Assembly: GCF_000473265.1 (NCBI RefSeq)
Contig: NZ_KI421511.1
Location: 8,530,415-8,594,414 of the forward strand
Direction: 5' to 3'
From: Amycolatopsis thermoflava N1165
GTDB taxonomy: Bacteria > Actinomycetota > Actinomycetes > Mycobacteriales > Pseudonocardiaceae
DNA: 64,000 nt
Shown in pieces: positions 58,455-64,000 of this stretch. The first letter of the stretch is position 1, and the number at the start of each line of letters is the position of its first letter. A model generated the notes under the pieces. It saw only the letters and a list, made by a program, of their open reading frames with translations. It searched no databases and was not told where the DNA came from. The position numbers and the translations under genes were made by a program.

Positions 58455-59042
58455 TCAACGGCGCAGGCGCGTCCGCATCCGGCCGATGGCGTGCTCGCTC
58501 GTCGTGATCAGCGTCTGCTTCGTCGACTCCATCGATCGGGCGTCGCAGCTGACGATCGGGACCTCGGGCGCGACGGAAAGCGCTTCCCGCACGTCGTCGG
58601 CCGAGTGCCGCCGCGCGCCGGGGAACTGGTTGAGCGCCACCACGAACGGCAGGCGGCGGGTCTCGAAGAAGTCGATCGCGGGGAAGCATTCCGCCAGGCG
58701 CCGCGTGTCCACCAGCACCACCGCGCCGATCGCGCCGCGCACCAGGTCGTCCCACATGAACCAGAACCGGTGCTGGCCCGGCGTGCCGAACAGGTACAGC
58801 ACCAGGTCCTGCGCGAGCGTGATGCGGCCGAAGTCCATGGCCACCGTCGTCGCCGCCTTGCCGGGGATCGCGCCGACCTCGTCGACGCCGACCGACGCTT
58901 CGGTCATCGCGGCTTCCGTCCGCAGCGGGATGATCTCCGAGATCGACCCGACGAACGTCGTCTTGCCGACGCCGAACCCGCCCGCCACCACGATCTTGGC
59001 CGAGGTGATGCGGTTCCGCGTCTCAGAGCGTGCGTAGTCCAC
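58455..59042 (-). CDS. cvnD: Conservon GTPase (CvnD family), conservon 2
   Basis: The 195-residue GTPase has P-loop 'VAGGFGVGKTTFVGSI', switch 'YLFGTPGQHRFWFMWDDL' and 'VVLVDTRRLAECFPAIDFFE', with 'ALNQFPGA' in place of the N-K-x-D base motif. It is close to the first CvnD but not a recent duplicate, since the C-terminal third differs. It overlaps cvnC by 20 bp, the same overlap as in conservon 1. Confidence 0.93.
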   Translation of the reverse strand: MDYARSETRNRITSAKIVVAGGFGVGKTTFVGSISEIIPLRTEAAMTEASVGVDEVGAIPGKAATTVAMDFGRITLAQDLVLYLFGTPGQHRFWFMWDDLVRGAIGAVVLVDTRRLAECFPAIDFFETRRLPFVVALNQFPGARRHSADDVREALSVAPEVPIVSCDARSMESTKQTLITTSEHAIGRMRTRLRR

Positions 59043-59409
59043 TCAGGACCCTTTCCAGGAGGTCGTGGCGTTCGTCCCAGGTGGCGTTGTCGCCGAGGGT
59101 GTCCCGCACGGTCACCAGCCCGGCGCCGAGCAGGTCGCTGACGATCACCTTCGCCACACCGAGCGGGATGTTCAGGTGCGCCGCGATCTCGGCGACCGAA
59201 CGGGGCCGCAGGCACAGCTGTGTCACCACCGACGGCGCGCTCGCGCGGTTGTAGGGCAGGGTCTGGCCTTCGGTCGTGGTCTGCACCAGCGCTTCGATGG
59301 CCAGCTCGACCGCGGGCTGTGTGCGGCCCTCGGTCCAGGCGTACGGGCGAGCCAGGGACGGCGAGCGGGAGTTCGGCCTGCGGTCCCCGAAGCTGTCGGG
59401 CTCACTCAC
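59023..59409 (-). CDS. cvnC: DUF742 protein (CvnC family), conservon 2
   Basis: This 128-residue DUF742 protein opens with 'SLARPYAWTEGRTQPAVELA' and has the winged-helix-like 'LCLRPRSVAEIAAHLNIPLG' and 'VAKVIVSDLLGAGLVTV'. GTG 59409 overlaps the roadblock stop by four bases (59406-59409). The N-terminus is slightly longer than in conservon 1 and includes an extra 'TTTEGQTLPYNRASAP' linker. Confidence 0.92.
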   Translation of the reverse strand: MSEPDSFGDRRPNSRSPSLARPYAWTEGRTQPAVELAIEALVQTTTEGQTLPYNRASAPSVVTQLCLRPRSVAEIAAHLNIPLGVAKVIVSDLLGAGLVTVRDTLGDNATWDERHDLLERVLSGLRTL

Positions 59410-59813
59410 GGCCTTGCCCGGTACGCGACCTTGCGCGCCGGCGTCTCGACCATGCGGCCGACGCGGTCGACCAGGAGCGTCATCTCGTACCCGACCAGCC
59501 CGATGTCGCAACCCGGGCTCGCGAGCACGACGAGGTTCGACCCGTCCCCGACGCTCATCAGCAGCAGGAACCCGTCCTCCATCTCGATCACCGACTGCAC
59601 GACGCGGCCGGCGGTGAACAACTCCGCCGTGCCCACGGCGAGGCTCGCGAGACCGGACGCGATCGCCGAGAGCTGGTCGGCCCGGTCCTTGGGCAGGCTC
59701 TCGTTCGCCGCCACCAGCAGGCCGTCCGCGGACACCAGCGCGGCGTGCGCGACCCCGGCCACCTCCTGGGTGAACGCCGACACCAGCCAGCCCGGGCCGT
59801 GCTCTTCGGTCAT
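59406..59813 (-). CDS. cvnB: Roadblock/LC7 protein (CvnB family), conservon 2
   Basis: The 135-residue roadblock protein has 'VAHAALVSADGLLVAANESL', 'DQLSAIASGLASLAVGTAEL' and 'GLVGYEMTLLVDRVGRMV'. Its start overlaps the kinase stop by four bases (59810-59813), so all four conservon genes are translationally chained. Predicted regulator of the CvnD GTPase. Confidence 0.93.
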   Translation of the reverse strand: MTEEHGPGWLVSAFTQEVAGVAHAALVSADGLLVAANESLPKDRADQLSAIASGLASLAVGTAELFTAGRVVQSVIEMEDGFLLLMSVGDGSNLVVLASPGCDIGLVGYEMTLLVDRVGRMVETPARKVAYRARP

Positions 59814-62137
59814 CGTGGTTCCGCCTTCCCCTGTGGCGCCTGCCCGTTCCCGTTCCCCGTGCGGGCCCGGGCGGCGCGCATTCCGTTGTAGTGCCTGGCC
59901 AGGTTGTTCCGGACCGCGTTCGGGTCGCGGAAACCGGCCGGATCGGGTGCCGCGGCCTGCCGCGGCATGGCCGCGCCCGGCGCGAGCTGCGCGCCGGGAC
60001 GGCGCGTCGGCAGCCCGGCGCTGGTGACCTGCACGGCGACCGGCTGCTCGGTCGCGATCTCCGCGGCGCGCCAGCTTTCGTCGGCCGGGCTGCTGAAGTC
60101 CGGCCCCGGCTGCGCGGTGAACCACCCGGACACCACCCCGTCGAAGATCGGGGTGCGCACGGGCGTGGCGGCCGGGCGGGCCTGCGCGGGCACCGGCTCG
60201 CGGCGCACGGGCGCCGGGTCGGGCGCGGCGAGGCCGTCGGCGAGGACCAGTGCGCCCGGCACGTGCACGCTGGCCGTGATGCCGCCGTGCTTCGCGCCCG
60301 GGTGCGTCGGCCGCAGGCGCACCGTGACCCCGAGCGGCGCGGCCAGCCTCCCCACCACGAACAGGCCCATCCGCCGGGTGGTCTCCGGGCTGACCGTGTC
60401 GCCCGAGGCCAGCCGCTGGTTGGCCGCGGCCAGGTCGTCCGGCTGCATGCCCAGCCCGCTGTCGACCACCTCGACGAGCAGTCCGCCGTCGGCGCCGCGG
60501 TCGGCGGTGAGCAGCACCTTGTGCTCCGGCGGGGAGAACCGGATCGCGTTCTCCAGCAGCTCGGCGAGGATGTGCACGACATCGCTGGCGGCGTGCGAGC
60601 GCAGCGCGCCGTTGGGGGCATTGACGATGGTGACCCGCCGGTAGTCCTTCACCTCGGAGGTCGCGGCGCGCAGCAGCTCGGCGGTGGAGACCGGGCCGTG
60701 GTCCCGCCGGGCCGGGCTGCCGCCCGCGAGGACCTGGAGGTTCTCGCCGTTGCGGCGCAGCCGGGTCGCCATGTGGTCCAGGCGGAACAGCTCCTCCAGG
60801 CGCTGTGGGTTGCGCTCGTCGGCTTCGAGGTCCTCGATCAGGGTGAGCTGTTGCTCGACCAGCGACTGGTTGCGGCGGGCCAGCGTCATGAACATCTCGC
60901 TGACCTGGCGGCGCAGCTCGGCCTGGTCGGCGGCCAGTCGCACGGCCTGCCGGTGCATGTCGCCGAAGGCCTGCGCCAGCTGCCCGATCTCCTCGTCGCC
61001 GTCCACCGGGACCGGCTCGATCGACTCCCAGGACACCGATTCGCCCGCCCGGACCTTCTCGATCGTCTCCGGCAGCTCGCGGCGCGCCGCGGTCAGCGCG
61101 GCCGCGTGCAGGCGGCGCACCGGCGTCACCAGCGAGCGCGCGACGAGCAACGCGATGGCCAGCGCCCCCAGCAGGGCGCCCAGCACGAGCGCGGTGTCGC
61201 GCAGGGCGCTGGAGCGGGCCTCGTTGGTGCGCTCGCCGACGGTGGTCGCCAGATCGCGCACCTGCCCCGCCAGCAGGTCGGACAGTGCCGCCGATTCGGT
61301 CGACAGCGCGGTGAGCAGGCCGGGCAGCCTGCTCCCGTTGCCGGTCGTGAGCGCGTCCAGCAGGACGGCCTGGCGGTTGCTGTTGCTGCCCGTGATGGAC
61401 CGGAACCGCCCGAGCACCTCCTGCGGCAGGCCGCGCTCGACCTGGCTCGCCAGCACGCCTTCCTCAGCGGCCGCGCGGGCGGCAGCGGCCAGCAGCGTGT
61501 CGTTGACCGGGCCGGTGCCCGACGCGCGGATCAGCGCCTCCTCCACCGCGCGGGTGGTGCGCAGCTGCATCAGCGCGCCCGCGGTCGCCGCCGTGGTGTC
61601 CATCGCGGAGCTGCCCGCCGCGGCGATGGACTCCGGCAGGATCCGGCTCAGGTCCACGGCGATGTCGTGGTAGCCGACGGTCATCGCCACCGTCGCCGAA
61701 CCCGTCGCGGCGCCGGCCATCCGCAGCCCGGCCAGCCGCCCGAGCGCGGTGTCCAGCGTGCGCGCGGTGTCCGTGGGCAGCTGCGCGAACTCGGCCTGCT
61801 TCTGCACGGCGGCGGTCTTCGCGTCGACGGTGGAGATCTGCCTGCCCAGTTCGCTGCTGGCGGGCGAGGCGACCGCGAGCACCATCTCGTCCTCGACGAG
61901 CGCGGTGAGGTCCAGGGTCGCCTGCAGCGCGGGCAGCTGGTCGCGCACCGCGCTGAGCTTGCTCGCCTCGGCGAGCTCGGCCCGCACCCGCGCCCCGGCC
62001 AGCGCCAGCGCGACCACCACCGGCAGCAACAGCACGACCGAGATTTTCGTGCGCAGGCTCCAGCCGCGCGGATGCCATGCCCCAGGGCCGGAGCCCGCTG
62101 TATCCATTTCTTCCTTGCCCGCCCGATTCGTGTCCAT
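59810..62137 (-). CDS. cvnA: Conservon sensor kinase (CvnA family), conservon 2
   Basis: The 775-residue membrane sensor has TM1 at about 28-46 ('KISVVLLLPVVVALALAGA'), a helical NIT-like extracytoplasmic domain (about 50-305), TM2 at about 312-332, HAMP to about 400, and HATPase at about 492-612 ('ILAELLENAIRFSPPEHKVL', 'VEVVDSGLGMQPDDL', 'MGLFVVGRLAAPLG'). A Pro/Ala-rich C-terminal tail follows. The H-box is not canonical. Two ATGs (62137 and, ten codons on, 'MDTAGSG') are possible starts. Confidence 0.93.
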   Translation of the reverse strand: MDTNRAGKEEMDTAGSGPGAWHPRGWSLRTKISVVLLLPVVVALALAGARVRAELAEASKLSAVRDQLPALQATLDLTALVEDEMVLAVASPASSELGRQISTVDAKTAAVQKQAEFAQLPTDTARTLDTALGRLAGLRMAGAATGSATVAMTVGYHDIAVDLSRILPESIAAAGSSAMDTTAATAGALMQLRTTRAVEEALIRASGTGPVNDTLLAAAARAAAEEGVLASQVERGLPQEVLGRFRSITGSNSNRQAVLLDALTTGNGSRLPGLLTALSTESAALSDLLAGQVRDLATTVGERTNEARSSALRDTALVLGALLGALAIALLVARSLVTPVRRLHAAALTAARRELPETIEKVRAGESVSWESIEPVPVDGDEEIGQLAQAFGDMHRQAVRLAADQAELRRQVSEMFMTLARRNQSLVEQQLTLIEDLEADERNPQRLEELFRLDHMATRLRRNGENLQVLAGGSPARRDHGPVSTAELLRAATSEVKDYRRVTIVNAPNGALRSHAASDVVHILAELLENAIRFSPPEHKVLLTADRGADGGLLVEVVDSGLGMQPDDLAAANQRLASGDTVSPETTRRMGLFVVGRLAAPLGVTVRLRPTHPGAKHGGITASVHVPGALVLADGLAAPDPAPVRREPVPAQARPAATPVRTPIFDGVVSGWFTAQPGPDFSSPADESWRAAEIATEQPVAVQVTSAGLPTRRPGAQLAPGAAMPRQAAAPDPAGFRDPNAVRNNLARHYNGMRAARARTGNGNGQAPQGKAEPR

Positions 62138-62515
62138 GCCCCGTTCCGCGCGGGATCGCGGCGAAAGCGGAACGCGGTGATTAGCTTCCCCAGGTGATCG
62201 GTGTCAGGAGAAAACCGCAGCCGGGCGACGTTGTCAACCCTGCGCGTCGCACCTGGTGAACGACGTTCGGCCAAATGTCGCAATGGCCCTCTGTCGTGAT
62301 CGGCGAGCTGTTTCCGGGCGGTCACCGAGAGTCCTCCGGTTAATGGCGGGTGAATGGGCGCCGCCGTGGGTAAAACGACCCGCGATGCCGGGTGAAAACC
62401 TAATTCCGGTATTGGTCGGTGAAACATTTTCCGGTGACGTCGAATCCACATGCGACCGCCGTTTCCGCACCGTCTAGGCTGCACCGGTGACGACGAGACC
62501 GGTGGCCGCCCGACC
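62138..62515. promoter_or_regulatory. Divergent region of conservon 2 and carboxylesterase genes
   Basis: About 380 bp, noticeably more AT-rich than coding DNA (for example 62330-62460). No gene other than a ten-codon leader at its right end. The conservon promoter must lie near 62140-62200, where no ribosome site or palindrome is clear. At the right end a TAGGCT box (62475-62480) precedes a GTG (62487) by six bases. Confidence 0.4.
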
Positions 62516-62519
62516 GTGA
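62487..62519 (+). CDS. Possible ten-codon leader peptide upstream of the esterase
   Basis: GTG 62487 begins six bases after the TAGGCT box and encodes V-T-T-R-P-V-A-A-R-P before TGA 62517-62519. That stop overlaps the esterase GTG (62516-62518) as GTGA. It would be read from a leaderless mRNA and could couple esterase translation. Equally, it may be chance and the ribosome may start from the weak GGTGG at 62501-62505. Confidence 0.3.
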   Translation: MTTRPVAARP

Positions 62520-64000
62520 CGCGCCTGCTCCTGCTCCTCACCGTCGTCCTGGCCGCCTGCTCGGCGCCCGCGCCCGCCCCGCCGGAGGTCGTGTCCCTCG
62601 CCGCCGGGCAGGTCCGCGGCACGGTGGACGGCGGCCACCGGCTGTTCCAAGGCATCCCGTACGCCACCGCGGCGCGCTGGCAGCCACCCGCGCCCGCTCC
62701 CGTGTGGACCGGCGTGCGGGACGCCACCGCGCCGGGCCCGCGGTGCCCCCAGCCGGGTGAGGCGGGCAGCGAGGACTGCCTGTTCCTGAACGTCACCACG
62801 CCGGAGGCCGTCGCCGGGCCGCTCCCGGTGCTGGTCTGGATCCACGGCGGCGCGTTCGTCGGGGGCAACGGCGACTCCTACGACGCGCGGGACCTGGCCG
62901 CGCGCGGACTGGTGGTCGTCACCGTCAACTACCGGCTCGGCGCGCTCGGCTGGCTCGCGCACCCGGCGCTCGGGCACGACGGCGGCACCGGCAACTTCGG
63001 CCTGCTCGACCAGCAGGCGGCGCTGCGGTGGGTGCGGGACAACATCGCCGCGTTCGGCGGCGACCCGGCGCGGGTCACCCTCGCCGGCGAGTCCGCCGGG
63101 GCGATGTCGGTGTGCGACCACCTGGTCTCGCCGGGCTCGGCCGGACTGTTCCACGCCGCGATCGTCCAAAGCGGACCGTGCCAGGCGCACGCCACGGCCA
63201 CGGTGGCGGAAACGGCGAGCACGGCGTACGCGGCGGGACTCGGCTGCGCTGATCCGGCGACCGCCGCCGCGTGCCTGCGTGCCCTGCCGCCGTCCCGGCT
63301 GCTCACCCCGCCGCGCTACTACGACCTCGCCGGTGTCCCGGTCGCGGGCCCGGTGACCGGCGGCGGCGCGCTGCCCGTCAACCCGGTCGACGCGATGCGC
63401 GACGGCGACGCGGCCAGGGTGCCGGTGCTCGTCGGCGTGACGCGGGACGAGTTCACCCTGTTCCTGGCCCAGCAGTACGCGGCGACCGGGAAGACGGTCA
63501 CCGCCGACGGCTATCCGGCGGCGCTGGCGCGCGCGTTCGGGGCGGACGCCGCGGCCGTGGCCGCCGAGTACCCGCTCGCGGCCCACGGCGGCTCGGCCCC
63601 GCGCGCGCTGGCGGCGGCGCTCACCGACGCCGCGTTCGCGTGCCCGGCGCGGGACATGGCGGGCGCGTTGTCCCGCACCGGCCCGGTCTACGCCTACGAG
63701 TTCGGCGACTCGCGCGCCCCGGTCCCGGACACCCTGTCGCGCACGCCGTTCCCGCTCGGCGCCGCGCACAGCCTGGAGCTGTCCTACCTGTTCGGCGGCG
63801 GCGCGTCGTTCGACGACGGTCAGCGGCGGTTGTCGGCGCGGATGGTCGCCGACTGGGCGTCGTTCGTGCGCACCGGCGCGCCCGGTGCGGACTGGCCGCG
63901 CTACGACCCAGCGCACGAGCAGGTGCGCGCGCTCGCCCCCGACGGCCCTCGCACGATCGGTGACTTCGCCGCTGCGCACCACTGCGGGTTCTGGCGGGAC
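62516..64000 (+). CDS. Secreted type-B carboxylesterase lipoprotein, 3' end cut by window
   Basis: At least 495 residues without a stop. The signal has a lipobox ('LLLLTVVLAACS', lipid-bearing Cys about 15). The alpha/beta hydrolase is of the carboxylesterase type B/para-nitrobenzyl esterase family: 'FQGIPYATA', 'SEDCLFLNV', oxyanion 'WIHGGAFVGGNGDSY' (His110), nucleophile 'AGESAGAM' (Ser193), acid Glu likely in 'VTRDEFTLF', and His in 'GAAHSLELSYLFGG'. It hydrolyses esters outside the cell; the substrate is unknown. GTG 62516 overlaps the stop of a ten-codon leader. Confidence 0.9.
   Translation, partial: MTRLLLLLTVVLAACSAPAPAPPEVVSLAAGQVRGTVDGGHRLFQGIPYATAARWQPPAPAPVWTGVRDATAPGPRCPQPGEAGSEDCLFLNVTTPEAVAGPLPVLVWIHGGAFVGGNGDSYDARDLAARGLVVVTVNYRLGALGWLAHPALGHDGGTGNFGLLDQQAALRWVRDNIAAFGGDPARVTLAGESAGAMSVCDHLVSPGSAGLFHAAIVQSGPCQAHATATVAETASTAYAAGLGCADPATAAACLRALPPSRLLTPPRYYDLAGVPVAGPVTGGGALPVNPVDAMRDGDAARVPVLVGVTRDEFTLFLAQQYAATGKTVTADGYPAALARAFGADAAAVAAEYPLAAHGGSAPRALAAALTDAAFACPARDMAGALSRTGPVYAYEFGDSRAPVPDTLSRTPFPLGAAHSLELSYLFGGGASFDDGQRRLSARMVADWASFVRTGAPGADWPRYDPAHEQVRALAPDGPRTIGDFAAAHHCGFWRD

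Overview
The window is uniformly very GC-rich (most genes end nearly every codon in G or C), uses many GTG starts, and carries two four-gene 'conservons' (sensor kinase, roadblock, DUF742, GTPase), a GAF-ANTAR regulator, an ECF42 sigma factor, TetR/MarR pairs and a TANNNT-type leaderless promoter style. That points to a filamentous actinomycete. The ech-fcs pair (287 and 491 residues), of the type described in ferulate-to-vanillin Amycolatopsis strains, makes Amycolatopsis or a close Pseudonocardiaceae relative the best guess. This is inference; no rRNA gene is present.

Layout. 1-2761: end of a TetR gene, a tandem universal stress protein, a secreted Ser/Thr/Pro-rich protein and an SRPBCC-YchJ pair. 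2762-7201: the hydroxycinnamate operon (perfect palindrome over the start region, ech, fcs), then an RsbQ-RsbP (hydrolase plus PAS-PP2C phosphatase) stress module. 7202-10116: a two-gene unit of a DMATS-type aromatic prenyltransferase and a tryptophanase, the best candidate for a compact prenylated-indole pathway. It is closed by three strong hairpins. 10425-14249: conservon 1. 14584-21734: TetR, a 21-bp minisatellite, Tat-exported phospholipase C, a luciferase-like monooxygenase fused to hemerythrin, MFS exporter and divergent MarR. 21734-22285: internally deleted IS630-type element inserted in the marR stop codon.

22362-31623: sugar isomerase-like protein, acyl-CoA ligase, GNAT, degenerate HATPase protein, MarR/epoxide hydrolase pair, a 110-bp repeat block, a phosphotransferase, a 17-bp repeat block, a universal stress protein and threonine dehydratase. 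31607-36901: SDR/TetR, TetR, TetR/MFS, orphan barstar, and a His-rich DUF4396-like membrane protein behind a CsoR-type copper box. 36923-49694: short P450, methyltransferase, PLP decarboxylase, secreted lysozyme-like protein, polyprenol-phosphate mannose synthase, EamA exporter, membrane protein with S9 peptidase, a doubly broken manganese catalase, small secreted protein, GAF-ANTAR, methyltransferase and stand-alone trpF.

49749-64000: DGPF-protein/ECF42 sigma pair; a divergent membrane protein versus cupredoxin lipoprotein and membrane protein locus; small membrane proteins; an NmrA/AraC pair; an MHYT membrane sensor followed by conservon 2; and a secreted carboxylesterase cut by the window end.

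Two themes run through the window. First, at least nine genes have a TANNNT box 6-8 nt before the start codon, implying leaderless mRNAs, and several have the regulator's palindrome lying on that box. Second, non-coding gaps repeatedly hold short tandem repeats (17, 21, 22 and about 110 bp) that create spurious long reading frames.
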